A stretch of 64,000 nt of DNA from Micromonospora sp. WMMD882 (GTDB lineage: Bacteria; Actinomycetota; Actinomycetes; Mycobacteriales; Micromonosporaceae), in NCBI RefSeq assembly GCF_027497255.1, contig NZ_CP114903.1:4402001-4466000 (forward strand), given 5' to 3'. How positions within the stretch are numbered: the first letter of the stretch is position 1; each line of letters starts with the position of its first letter. Positions 1-8,015 of the stretch are shown here, piece by piece. The position numbers and the translations under genes were made by a program. Below the pieces are notes generated by a model. It made no database searches and was not told the DNA's origin. It saw nothing but the letters and a program-made list of their open reading frames with translations.

Positions 1-440
1 GTGCCGCTGTCGGTGAGCGAGACCGGCTCGCTCATGTGGTACGGCTTGATGCTGGCCGGCAGCTCACGGATCTCGAACGGGTCGTACCGGAAGGTGAACG
101 GCACCTCGGCGTCGGCGGCGGTGGTCGACGGGCCGGCGTCCTCGGGGCTGGACCTGAGCTGGCGGCCCTGCGACGGGGACAGTCTGGCCACGTCGCCTAG
201 CTCCCGGGCGGTCGACGGCGCGCCCAGCTCGTACGCCGGGTCGACCACGTTCGGCGCGGCGGCGCCGGCGGGGACCTTCGGGGCGGCGGGGCGGGCCGGC
301 AGCGCGGGTGTCGTCCCGGGGCTCCGGGGCGCCGCGGTCGCCGGCTCGGTGAGCAGCGGGGCGGCGCCGGCGGCCGTGGCGGCGGCCAGCACCGACCGGC
401 GGGACCAGCGCGAACGGGAGGACGGGGACGGCGAGGTCAT
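1..440 (-). CDS. secreted protein with twin-arginine-type signal, N-terminal part only
   Basis: The gene runs off the left edge, so about 146 N-terminal residues are visible. It starts at an ATG (438-440) preceded by an AAGGA ribosome site. The N-terminus contains SRWSRRSVLAAATAA followed by an Ala/Pro-rich stretch. This is the arrangement of a Tat or Sec signal peptide with a cleavage region near ATAA. A low-complexity Pro/Ala linker follows, then a segment ending around PFEIRELPASIKPYHM. I do not recognise the mature domain. It lies just downstream of the cell-wall-binding gene but is separated from it by a strong hairpin, so it is probably transcribed separately. Secretion is inferred from the signal; the function is unknown. 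Confidence 0.65.
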   Translation of the reverse strand, partial: MTSPSPSSRSRWSRRSVLAAATAAGAAPLLTEPATAAPRSPGTTPALPARPAAPKVPAGAAAPNVVDPAYELGAPSTARELGDVARLSPSQGRQLRSSPEDAGPSTTAADAEVPFTFRYDPFEIRELPASIKPYHMSEPVSLTDSG

Positions 441-520
441 GGTTGTCCTTTCCGGTGTCGGGGCGGACGGTCGAGTCGGGACGGACGGTGGGGGCGCGGG
501 TCGGGGAGGCTCGCTGACGA

Positions 521-554
521 ACAGGGGCCCGGTCGCCTCCGACCGGGCCCCTGT
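521..554. terminator. perfect 14-bp stem hairpin terminator
   Basis: The arms ACAGGGGCCCGGTC and GACCGGGCCCCTGT are exact complements around a 6-nt loop. It sits just past the stop of the cell-wall-binding gene (minus strand) and upstream of the next minus gene. That fits intrinsic termination in a GC-rich host, where the U-tract is often missing. Confidence 0.8.
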
Positions 555-570
555 CACGTCGCCGTCGCCG

Positions 571-2610
571 TCACCGGACGGTGGAGGTGTCCTTCAGCGA
601 CTTGGCCGCGTCGACCGCGTCCGCCACGCTGCGGGGCTGGCCGGCGGTGGCCGGCGCGCTGCCGCGCAGGGCCTTGGTCGGGGCGGTCACGCCCACGTCC
701 TTGGCGTTCTCGACGGAGTTCGCGCCCAGCGGGCCGCTGATCCAGGTGCCGGCCTGGGTCAACTGGGTGGCGGTGACCACCGGGGCCGAGCCGAAGATCA
801 GCACGGTGTGGATCGGGCCGCTGCCCTCGTCGAGGCTGTACTGGGCGGCCACGCCGAGGTTCGCGCCGGTGCCCGGGGTGAGCAGCAGCGGGCCGTTGAG
901 CCGACCCATCAGGGCCCCGCCGGCGAGCGCGTCCGGCCAGTCGAGCGCGGTGGCCACGCCGGCGTGCCGCTGCCCGGCGAAGAACACCTCGGCGGTGAAC
1001 GCCGCGGTGTCGTACCGGCTCGGGCCGGCGACCCGGTACGCGCCCGGGTCGTAGCTCTGCGCGGCGTCGGCCGCCGCGTTGCCGATGCCGAAGATCTCCC
1101 GGCTGGGCGGCAGGGTGTCCAGGAAGGCGCGGGTCGCGTCCGGCATGACCGCGTCCTTGGTGAGCAGCACCACGGCGGACGGAACGCCCTCGCCGACGTA
1201 CGAGCCGGCGGCGGCGCCCGCGGCGAGCGCGTCCGGGAAGTCGGTGCCGGTGGCCATCAGCACCAGCTCCGGGTTGGGGCTGATCTCCTTGGCGATCTCC
1301 ACCGAGGTGTCGTACCGGGTCGGGCCCTGGAGCCGGCGGACGGTGTAGCCGAGCGCGGCGGAGTCGTCGGCGACCTTCTTGGCCAGCGCGCCCTCGCTGC
1401 CGAGCAGGTAGACCGTGCCGCCCTGGGGGAGGATCCGCTGCATCTCGGCCCTGGTGTAGGCGTCCAGGCCGTCCGGCGGGGTCATCAGCAACGGGCCGGC
1501 CTTGGCGCTGGCCAGGGCCGCGCCGCTGAGCGCGTCGGCGAACATGTCGGAGCGGGACAGCACCACCGAGTTGGCCTGCTCGCGGTGGTCCGCCGAGTCG
1601 CCGACCGTCTTCCAGTGCGACTGGGAGACGGCGATGGCCGTGGTGTAGCGGTTCTGGCCGTAGAGCCGGACCACCCGGTCCTTGTTGCGCGGCTGGTAGG
1701 CCGGCACGCCGATGGTGGTGGTGACCACCGTCGGGTTCGCCGCGCCGGAGCCGTCGGACGGCGCGGTGGCGACCCGGGTCCCGTCGGTGAAGGCGAGCCG
1801 GGAGCCGTCGGGCGACCACGCCGGGAAGTCGTGCGAGGTGGCGTTGCTGGTCACCGGCACCTCGTTGTCGCCGGCCAGGTCGGAGACGATGATCTGACCG
1901 CCCCGGACGAACGCGACCTTCTTGCCGTCCGGCGAGAGGGCCGGGTTCGACCCGTTCGTGTCGATCACCACGAGGTCGGCCGGGCCGCGCTGCGGGTCGT
2001 ACATGACCACGGCCGGCGTGCCGGTCGGGTTGCCGGCGCCGTCGTCGGCGTGCCGCTGGAAGACCACCCGGTTGTCCGGGCCGCCGTCCGGGTTCAGGTA
2101 GTGCCTGCCGTCGTCCGGGCTGATCTGGCCGCCGGTGTAGCGGTGCGTGCTGGGCGCGGACCGGATCTTCCACTGCGAGCCGGCGGCCAGCGGCTTCTCC
2201 GCCCAGACCAGGCCGCTGCCGTCACCCCGCCAGGAGGGGCTGCGACGGACCGGGTTCGGCGGGTCGCCGTACGCCGCGTCCGGCGGCCACTGGGCGTAGA
2301 TCACGTCACCGGTGGCGTTCCACCGGATGGTGAGGAGGTTGTTCTGCGGGTCGACGTAGACCGCGCGGCTGCCGTCCGGCGACCAGGCGACGTCCCGCAT
2401 GGCCTGGCCCGAGTACGGGTTGACCAGCGTGGTGCGGCTGGGGTCGCCGAAGAACCGCAGCGTGGTCGAGTTGGAGTTGCTGACGGTCAGGACGCTGCCC
2501 GAGCCGGGCAGGCTGGCGGTCGCGGCCGGGCTGACGGCGACGAACGCCGTAGCACCGACCACGAGCGCCGAGGCGAGCGCCGTCGACCGACGGAAGAAAG
2601 ATGGAGGCAA
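571..2610 (-). CDS. secreted cell-wall-binding repeat 2 / beta-propeller protein
   Basis: This 679-residue secreted protein begins with a signal peptide (about residues 1-32, ending SPAATA). Residues about 40-310 carry repeated SPDG-type blades such as WSPDGSRAVYVD and WSPDGSRLAFTD, typical of TolB/WD40-like propellers. Residues about 315-650 carry three repeats of the cell-wall-binding repeat 2 family (PF04122), each starting with R-(L/V)-x-G-x-(N/S)-RY-(T/D) and containing FPDALAAG- or WPDALAGG-type motifs. The family binds the Gram-positive wall non-covalently. The start is a TTG (2608-2610) with GGGGAG six bases upstream; no in-frame ATG or GTG preserves the signal peptide. A strong terminator follows. 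A role in wall anchoring or protease-associated surface display is inferred. Confidence 0.85.
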   Translation of the reverse strand: MPPSFFRRSTALASALVVGATAFVAVSPAATASLPGSGSVLTVSNSNSTTLRFFGDPSRTTLVNPYSGQAMRDVAWSPDGSRAVYVDPQNNLLTIRWNATGDVIYAQWPPDAAYGDPPNPVRRSPSWRGDGSGLVWAEKPLAAGSQWKIRSAPSTHRYTGGQISPDDGRHYLNPDGGPDNRVVFQRHADDGAGNPTGTPAVVMYDPQRGPADLVVIDTNGSNPALSPDGKKVAFVRGGQIIVSDLAGDNEVPVTSNATSHDFPAWSPDGSRLAFTDGTRVATAPSDGSGAANPTVVTTTIGVPAYQPRNKDRVVRLYGQNRYTTAIAVSQSHWKTVGDSADHREQANSVVLSRSDMFADALSGAALASAKAGPLLMTPPDGLDAYTRAEMQRILPQGGTVYLLGSEGALAKKVADDSAALGYTVRRLQGPTRYDTSVEIAKEISPNPELVLMATGTDFPDALAAGAAAGSYVGEGVPSAVVLLTKDAVMPDATRAFLDTLPPSREIFGIGNAAADAAQSYDPGAYRVAGPSRYDTAAFTAEVFFAGQRHAGVATALDWPDALAGGALMGRLNGPLLLTPGTGANLGVAAQYSLDEGSGPIHTVLIFGSAPVVTATQLTQAGTWISGPLGANSVENAKDVGVTAPTKALRGSAPATAGQPRSVADAVDAAKSLKDTSTVR

Positions 2611-2765
2611 GGAAACTCCCCGCTGGAGTACGCGCCAGAGCAGAGCACCCGTCCGCCGGCTGATCCGGCGCGGGGCGGCGCGTTCACCGAGAACCTTAGG
2701 AGATCCTCTGGTCCGGCGCTGCCCCTGACACCCGGCCGGACGGTGATCTGACCGAAAGTCGGAGG

Positions 2766-3371
2766 TCAGCCGGTCGAGCGTCCGGAGTGGAGCAGCGGCA
2801 GGTAGACCTGGTCGACGATCTCGACGATCGTGTCGTCCGGGACGCCGCGCACGCCCCGGGTGACGATCTCGTTGCGGAGCAGGGCGAGCGCGACGGTCGC
2901 CACCCGGGGCGGGACGGGGGCGTCGGGGATCTCGCCCCGCTCACGGGCCCGGTCGAGCAGCCGCAGCCAGGGCGTCGCGCCGCCGTCGGCGGCCACCGTC
3001 TGGAGGCTGGCCAGCAGCTCGGGGTCGTCGCCGACGCCGGCCAGCAGGCTGCGCAGGATCGCGCCGGCCGGGGACGACCAGTCGCAGTTGGTGCGGCGCA
3101 GCAGCGCCAGCGCGTCGCCGCGGAGGTCGCCTTCGTCGGGCAGCTCCGCGCCGGCCACCACCAGTTGCCGGTACGCGGCCACGCCCAGCGCCGCCCGGCC
3201 GGGCCAGCGCCGGTAGATCGCGTTCTTGTTGGTGCCGGCGCGGCGGGCGACCGCCTCGATGGTGAGGCCCGTGTACCCGTGCTCGGTCAGCTCGTCGGCG
3301 GCGGCCCGCAGGATCGCGTCGTCGAGCGCCGCGCCGCGCCGCCGGGTGGTGCCGATGGTGACCTCCTTCAT
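2766..3371 (-). CDS. TetR/AcrR family transcriptional regulator
   Basis: This 201-residue regulator has the TetR DNA-binding domain at residues about 12-58: ILRAAADELTEHGYTGLTIEAVARRAG, then NKNAIYRRWPGR in the recognition helix region. The C-terminal ligand domain is helical and divergent. The start is ATG 3369-3371. An 11-bp perfect inverted repeat ends one base upstream of it, and the only good Shine-Dalgarno (AAGGAGGT) lies inside codons 2-4. The message is therefore probably leaderless. The gene is divergent from a glycoside-hydrolase-like gene, and the shared 50-bp control region suggests it represses both itself and that gene. The ligand is unknown. Confidence 0.88.
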   Translation of the reverse strand: MKEVTIGTTRRRGAALDDAILRAAADELTEHGYTGLTIEAVARRAGTNKNAIYRRWPGRAALGVAAYRQLVVAGAELPDEGDLRGDALALLRRTNCDWSSPAGAILRSLLAGVGDDPELLASLQTVAADGGATPWLRLLDRARERGEIPDAPVPPRVATVALALLRNEIVTRGVRGVPDDTIVEIVDQVYLPLLHSGRSTG

Positions 3372-3372
3372 T

Positions 3373-3398
3373 TAAGGTACGGTCCGTACCGTACCTTA
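3373..3398. promoter_or_regulatory. TetR operator palindrome
   Basis: TAAGGTACGGT - CCGT - ACCGTACCTTA is a perfect 11-bp inverted repeat with a 4-bp spacer. It lies between the divergent TetR gene and the glycoside-hydrolase-like gene. Size, symmetry and position are those of a TetR-family operator. It would overlap the start of the regulator's own transcript, giving autorepression (inference). Confidence 0.8.
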
Positions 3399-3421
3399 CG
3401 AGCCTCGGGAAGGGGAGCGAC

Positions 3422-4467
3422 ATGCTACGTGGACGCGGCGTCAGCTACGACACCGGTTCCTGAGCGGCGGCGCGACGAGCGGCCCCCCGGTCCTGCACCC
3501 GGACGCCGTCCGCCGCGACCTGCGGGTCATCCGCGGCGAGCTGCGCTGCACCGCCGTCCGGGTGACCGGCGGCGACCAGGACCGGCTCGACCTGGTGGCG
3601 ACGATCGCCGGGGAGGAGGGGCTGGAGGTGTGGTACTCGCCGTTCACCACCGACCTCGACCAGGGCGAGATGCTGGCGTTCCTCGCGGACACCGCCGACC
3701 GCGCCGAACGCATCCGCCGACGCGGCGCGCAGGTCGTGGTGGTCGCCGGGGCGGAGGCCGCCCTCTTCGTCCGGGGCCTCATGCCCGGCGAGACCTTCTA
3801 CGACCGGCTGGAGCTGCTCACCCCCACCAACGCCGAGCTGCCGGCGATCCTCGCCGCGGTGACCGACCCGCTGAACGCGTACCTGCGCGCGGCGACGGCG
3901 ACGGTCCGGGCCCGGTTCGGCGGCCCGGTCACCTACGCGTCGCTGCCGTTCGAGCAGGTCGACTGGAGCGGCTTCGACTACCTGGGCGTCGACTTCTACC
4001 CGAACATGGTGGACGGTGACTTCCCCGGCCTCGACGAGGCGTTGGCGTCGCTGCGCCGGCACGGCAGGCCGATCGTGATCACCGAGTTCGGCGCCGCCGG
4101 GCACACCGGCAGCTCCGCCAACGCCGGCCACTCGTACCTGAACGTCGACTACGACGGCCGCAGCGTCCGCCCGCTGCGGTTGAGCCGGGAGCTGGAGCGC
4201 AACGAGACCGAGCAGGCCACCTACCTGGGGGCGCTGCTCGACCGCTTCGACGCGGCGGACGGCGTCGACACCGTCTTCGTGCAGACCTTCGCCAATTTCT
4301 TCCTGGTCACCCGGGACGACGACCCGGAGCGCGACCTGGACCGGGCCTCGTTCGGCCTGGTCAAGGTCCGCCAGACGGCCGACGGCGTGCCGGTGTGGGA
4401 GCCGAAGGAGGCGTTCGCCGCCGTCGCCGCCCGCAACGCCCGCGCCCGCCTTCGAAGCGACGCCTGA
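3422..4467 (+). pseudogene. glycoside-hydrolase-like (TIM-barrel) protein, broken by a one-base deletion
   Basis: The ATG at 3422 has a GGAAGGGGAG ribosome site and opens MLRGRGVSYDTGS, then stops at TGA 3461. Adding one base near 3456 gives DTG-FLSGGATSG and continues without a stop into the long open frame that ends at 4467. The restored protein is about 348 residues. It contains VTYASLPFEQVDW, FDYLGVDFYPN and IVITEFGAAGHTG; the Glu of ITEFG resembles the nucleophile of clan-A glycoside hydrolases. Related actinobacterial proteins start with the same LRGRGVxYDTG motif (recalled, not searched). The break could be a true mutation, a sequencing error or, less likely, recoding. It shares its control region with the TetR gene. 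Confidence 0.7.
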
Positions 4468-4720
4468 CTCTGGCGTCGCCCGCCCGGGTCGACCCGGTCA
4501 CCGGCTACCGCCGCTACCGCCCGGACCAGCTTCCCCAGGCGCTGTTGATCCGGGCGCCACGTCGACTGGAGATGTCCGTCGACCATCCTGGCCCGACGAG
4601 CCGGGGAACTGGCCGAACTGGTCCGCGACGCGGACCGCTGTCTCAAGAATGGAGTCAGCATGCCGACCCTGAAGGGTTCCCGCACCGTCCAGACGACGAT
4701 CGCCGTCACTGAGCCCGTAC
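4468..4720 (+). pseudogene. MerR-family regulator relic
   Basis: Two reading frames carry complementary pieces of a MerR protein. The first (from about 4473) reads ARVDPVTGYRRYRPDQLPQA and ends near LEMSV, the second half of the winged-helix DNA-binding region. After a frame change around 4585 the other frame reads ARRAGELAELVRDADRCL and then KNGVSMPTLKGSRTVQTT, which resembles the helical dimerisation end and C-terminus of MerR proteins. The N-terminal helix-turn-helix and the middle are gone. It directly follows the broken hydrolase gene, so this corner has lost at least two genes. Confidence 0.65.
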
Positions 4721-4894
4721 CCCCGTCGCTGTGCCGGCGGGCGTCGTCTCCTCGCCTGCGGGCGTCGTTTCCCCGGGGGCGGGTGCCCCGGATAGAGACA
4801 TAGGGTTCTGGCCCCTTTGGAGCTGCCCCAGATTTGGGACGGCCATCTTCGGACCGAACAGACGCCACAGGAGACCCGCTGGCACCATTCCGGC

Positions 4895-5320
4895 GTGACG
4901 CCGCTGCCGCTCCCTCTCGATCTGACGTCGCTCGTGCTGCGGACCGATTTCGCCGACGAGAGCGCCTGGCAGGGTGTCAAGGACGACTTTCGCCGCTGGG
5001 GGTGCTACTACAGCGCCACCTATGTCGAGGACCCTGCCTACCGTGACGCCGCTGTCGAGCGGTTGATCGAGGCGAACGCCACCGAAGGCGACCCCGGCTG
5101 GCTGCGCCATCTCTTCGTCACCGACACGACCACGATCACCGACCCCGAGCGTCCCCTGCTCGCCGTCGACCTGTCCCGCGAGCCCGGACGCACCTTCCGG
5201 GTGCCGCCGCGCTGGTACGCAAGCGTCTCCGACAACCTCACGCTCGGAAACATGGACTTCGCCGACTTCGCCAGCTCGGTCGACCCGTCCGGCGTCTTCC
5301 GGGGCTTCGAACAGACCTGA
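4895..5320 (+). CDS. DUF6924-type hypothetical protein
   Basis: This is a small cytoplasmic protein of about 141 residues from the GTG at 4895; the frame is open back to an ATG at 4817, which would give 167. The core begins TSLVLRTDFADESAWQGV and continues with LFVTDTTTITDPERPLLAVDL and FRVPPRWYASVSDNLTLGNMDF. That pattern matches the actinobacterial DUF6924 family as I recall it. I prefer the later start because the recognisable domain begins there, but no strong ribosome site supports either. There is no signal peptide or membrane segment. Function is unknown. Confidence 0.7.
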   Translation: MTPLPLPLDLTSLVLRTDFADESAWQGVKDDFRRWGCYYSATYVEDPAYRDAAVERLIEANATEGDPGWLRHLFVTDTTTITDPERPLLAVDLSREPGRTFRVPPRWYASVSDNLTLGNMDFADFASSVDPSGVFRGFEQT

Positions 5321-5345
5321 CCAGCCGTACGGATACCTTCAGGAA

Positions 5346-5867
5346 ATGCGACGCATAGGGAAACTTGGATTGATCTTCGCGCTGGTGTTGGCCGGGCTGA
5401 CCGCCCGCAGCCCGCCCACCGAAGGCGCGGTCGGAGTGAAGCTGGACGCCGAAGGTCGACTGGTCGGTGTCTTCGACTGGTGCCGGGGCAAGACCGGAGC
5501 CGAATCGATCCGCCTTGTCCTGGACATGGAGAGCAGCGGGGTTGAGGAAAAGGTGATCGAACTCAAGCGGGAACCCGGCCGCAGAGCCCGTACCGCCGAG
5601 GAAGTGGTGCTGCTCGACCCGGGGCCCGGCTGGCGAACGGAACTGGCCACGGCCGCGCTGGACGACGATGTGGCTTATGCCCTGCGAGCCTGGAACAGGA
5701 AGGAAGGCATCGTGGCAGCCTTCCCGTTCCAGATCAGCGAGCTACGTAGCCACGCCGGCTCCGACCTCATCTTGACCAAAGAATGGGACAACGGAGCGAG
5801 TGGCTACGTCGGCACCTTCCGCACCGCTGACGACTTCGCCCGCTACGCCGAAACGGTCTGCGACTGA
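5346..5867 (+). CDS. secreted hypothetical protein
   Basis: A 173-residue protein starts at ATG 5346 with a hydrophobic signal sequence (RRIGKLGLIFALVLAGLTA), cleaved probably after position 20-30. The mature part is mixed alpha/beta and has one possible cysteine pair (WCRGK and the C-terminal VCD). The AGGA before the ATG is unusually close (2 nt), so the start is a little uncertain. It follows the DUF6924 gene by 25 bp on the same strand and may be cotranscribed. I do not recognise the family. Confidence 0.6.
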   Translation: MRRIGKLGLIFALVLAGLTARSPPTEGAVGVKLDAEGRLVGVFDWCRGKTGAESIRLVLDMESSGVEEKVIELKREPGRRARTAEEVVLLDPGPGWRTELATAALDDDVAYALRAWNRKEGIVAAFPFQISELRSHAGSDLILTKEWDNGASGYVGTFRTADDFARYAETVCD

Positions 5868-5967
5868 CACAGGGCCGCCCAGGACTTCCACGGGACGCCC
5901 GAGTCCACCCATCCACCTCGGGCAGGGGCAGCCTCCCATGCGCCCGGAAGGCCGCCCCCCTCGACTC

Positions 5968-6168
5968 CTACCGGCTCAGGGTCGCGGCCTTGGTGGCCCT
6001 GACGAAGCTCGCCCAGGCCGCTGGCGAAAAGGTCAATGCTGGGCCGCTCGGGTCCTTGCTGTCCCGAAGCCCGACGACACCGGGAGTGTTGTCGGCAACC
6101 TCGACGCAATTGCCGCCGTTGTTGCTGCGGGTCGACTTGCGCCAGATGGCACCGGTCAGGTCAGGCAC
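5968..6168 (-). CDS. DUF397 domain protein paired with XRE regulator
   Basis: This 66-residue protein begins at GTG 6168 (GAGGAG eight bases upstream). It has the classic DUF397 layout: WRKSTRSNNGGNCVEVAD, a short loop, then GLRDSKDPSGPALTFSP and W-x-x-F-V. The start overlaps the end of the upstream XRE gene by 8 bp, so the two are translationally coupled. DUF397 proteins are small partners of DUF5753-type XRE regulators in Streptomyces and relatives (the BldB family is related). They may act as antagonists, or as a toxin-antitoxin-like pair (inference). Confidence 0.88.
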   Translation of the reverse strand: MPDLTGAIWRKSTRSNNGGNCVEVADNTPGVVGLRDSKDPSGPALTFSPAAWASFVRATKAATLSR

Positions 6169-7066
6169 GGGAGTACTCCTCTGCGACTTGCTGGATAAGA
6201 CTCTTGGAGCGGGACTCATTGAGGGCGCGGCTGGCCATATCGGACCAAATCGTGTTGTAGGCATCGGTCTCGTGCGGCTTGTCGAGGTAGATCGCGCCGG
6301 TTGCTGCCTCAAGATAGGCCACCGGTGGTTCCACTTCCTTGCCACGTGCGTCGGTCGGGAACTCCAGGATCGAGAAGGCTCCGGTCATCGCTCCCGCGTG
6401 CAGTCCTGCCGAAAATGCGAGCACCTGAACGGTTACGTTCGGCAGCTCCGCTGCCTTCTGGATCTGCTCAAGTTGCTCCGCCATGATCGTGGCGTTGCCG
6501 ACCGGACGCCGCAAGATGGTCTCGTCGATCATCACGCTGAGCTTCGGAGCGCCGAAGCGGGTGAGAAGCGCTTGTCGCTCCAGTCGGAGCTGGACGGCTC
6601 GCTCCTGCTCTTCCTTGTCACTGGAGTTGATCGAACCCCCGGGCATCTGAAAGATCTGCTCGGCGTAGGCGCGAGTCTGAAGCAGGCCGGGGACCAGCTC
6701 GGCTTCGTACTGCCGGATGTGGGAGGCCGAGGCTTCGAGTCCGATGTAGAGCTGGAACCAGCGGGGCAGGCCGGAGCCGATGTAGTCGTGCCACCAGTTC
6801 TTGTTCTCCCGGGTGGCGGCGGCCATCGCGAGGACCAGCTCGGCGTCCTGCTCCGAAGCTTCGTAGAGGGACAGCATCTCCTTGACGTCGGTGGCGCGGA
6901 AGCGCACGTTCTCGGCACCGTTCTCGATCCGGTACAGGGTCGCCCGCGCCCGGTCGAGCTGCTCCGCCGCCTGCTCCATGGTCAGGCCGGCGGCCTTACG
7001 AAGCCCTTCGAGCTTCCGGCCGAGTTGCCGGCGAAGCATGGTCGACCCCGCTACTGTCTGTGACAC
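6161..7066 (-). CDS. XRE helix-turn-helix regulator with DUF5753 domain
   Basis: In this 301-residue protein an HTH_31-type domain occupies residues about 12-70 (LRKAAGLTMEQAAEQLDRAR, TLYRIENG). The C-terminal DUF5753 domain contains YIGLEASASHIRQYE, PGLLQTRAYAEQIF, IDETILRRPVG and a YLDKP element near the end. This architecture is widespread in actinomycetes and is nearly always followed by a DUF397 gene, as here. The upstream 330 bp is comparatively AT-rich and has a 6-bp inverted repeat that could be its operator. A second, diverged pair lies at 45.5-46.6 kb. Confidence 0.92.
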   Translation of the reverse strand: MSQTVAGSTMLRRQLGRKLEGLRKAAGLTMEQAAEQLDRARATLYRIENGAENVRFRATDVKEMLSLYEASEQDAELVLAMAAATRENKNWWHDYIGSGLPRWFQLYIGLEASASHIRQYEAELVPGLLQTRAYAEQIFQMPGGSINSSDKEEQERAVQLRLERQALLTRFGAPKLSVMIDETILRRPVGNATIMAEQLEQIQKAAELPNVTVQVLAFSAGLHAGAMTGAFSILEFPTDARGKEVEPPVAYLEAATGAIYLDKPHETDAYNTIWSDMASRALNESRSKSLIQQVAEEYSRA

Positions 7067-7397
7067 TCACCCCTCCGATGTCAGTGGGCAACACTCGACT
7101 GCCCAATTAGACGTCAGAAATGATTCAGAAAAAATAGCCATTTCATAATGTGCGAATGCTGGTCGCCTGATCCCGCAAAACGCTGCTCCTTAGACGTTGC
7201 CTGGACCGCGAATCGGGTGTTTGACTGCTTGCGGCCACTGTGGAGTTCGTACTGCTCAGGGGCCTTGCGTGCCCCACTGGCGTACGGCTGGTCAAAGCTG
7301 CGTCGGTGGGTGCCGGGGTGGGTCCGCCGGTGCGCGGCGGACCGGCGGGTCCGCCCCTTCCACAGATTGATCTCGACGGCGAGAGGCGGATTAGGTA
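7067..7397. promoter_or_regulatory. divergent control region with inverted repeat and promoter-like elements
   Basis: This gene-free gap between the XRE gene (minus) and the DivIVA-like gene (plus) holds the inverted repeat TGGGCA (7085-7090) / TGCCCA (7100-7105), 18 bp upstream of the XRE start. It also holds an AT-rich tract with TTCAGA (7124-7129), 16 bp, TAATGT (7146-7151) facing right. The rest (7160-7390) shows no gene or structure I can support. Confidence 0.4.
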
Positions 7398-7712
7398 ATG
7401 CGCGCGTTCTTCAGGCGGATTCGAAGGCGTCAACGGACAAACGGTGCGACAACCTGTTACCGCTCGGCCGCCTACCGACCGTTGTGGCCGTCGCAGGTGC
7501 GGCAGCAGGAGTTCCGGCCGACGCGGATCGGCCGGCGCGGGCTCGACCCGCAGGAGGTGCAGGAGTTTCTCGACCGGGTCGCCGGCGACCTGGCCGCCAT
7601 GTACGACGCGCTGGCGCAGAGCCGCCACGAGACCGACCGGATCAAGGACGCGCTCCGGCGCTGGCAGTCCGAGCAGGCCATGCGCCGCAACGAGCACAGG
7701 TGCTACCGGTGA
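7398..7712 (+). CDS. short DivIVA-domain-like protein
   Basis: The protein has 104 residues. After a basic N-terminus (FFRRIRRRQR), residues about 40-95 read FRPTRIGRRGLDPQEVQEFL, then a coiled coil (DRVAGDLAAMYDAL and following). This matches the start of DivIVA/Wag31 N-terminal domains, in which a short membrane-binding motif precedes a coiled coil and the curved-membrane-sensing protein recruits polar growth factors. It is far shorter than Wag31 (about 260 residues), so it is a mini-DivIVA of unknown role. Its stop overlaps the next gene by a GTGA junction. Confidence 0.65.
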   Translation: MRAFFRRIRRRQRTNGATTCYRSAAYRPLWPSQVRQQEFRPTRIGRRGLDPQEVQEFLDRVAGDLAAMYDALAQSRHETDRIKDALRRWQSEQAMRRNEHRCYR

Positions 7713-7963
7713 CCGAGCGCTGGGTGATCCACCTGCCGGTGACCGTCGGTGACCTGCCCTCCGCCCAACGCCTCGCCCGGGTGGTGGCGTACTGGGCGCA
7801 GATGCTGCCGCAGACCGACCCGGGCGGCACCACCGTGTCCGCAGAGGACGACCAGCACGTACAGCACTGGGTCTTCTGCGACCGGCGGATGACCGGCGGC
7901 GCGCGGTGCCTGCTGCGCCCCGACCACGACGGCGCCTGCTCCCGACGGCGACGCCGACGCTGA
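7709..7963 (+). CDS. hypothetical protein coupled to DivIVA-like gene
   Basis: This 84-residue protein starts at GTG 7709 and overlaps the previous stop by 4 bp (GTGA), so translation is coupled. It begins ERWVIHLPVTVGDLPSAQRL. The C-terminal part has three cysteines (VFCDRR, RCLLRPDHDGAC) with an intervening His and Asp, which could form a small metal site, and ends in a basic run. No family recognised. It probably works with the DivIVA-like protein because of the tight coupling (inference). Confidence 0.6.
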   Translation: MTERWVIHLPVTVGDLPSAQRLARVVAYWAQMLPQTDPGGTTVSAEDDQHVQHWVFCDRRMTGGARCLLRPDHDGACSRRRRRR

Positions 7964-8015
7964 CCCCCGCGGGCGACCCGCCCCCACCGGTTCCCTCTCG
8001 TGGAAGGACCACGCG

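Noticed and set aside
1..2751. 916-codon open frame on the plus strand
   Set aside because: It is antisense to a clear signal-peptide/propeller/cell-wall-binding protein and has the His/Arg/Gly-rich composition of GC-rich shadow frames.
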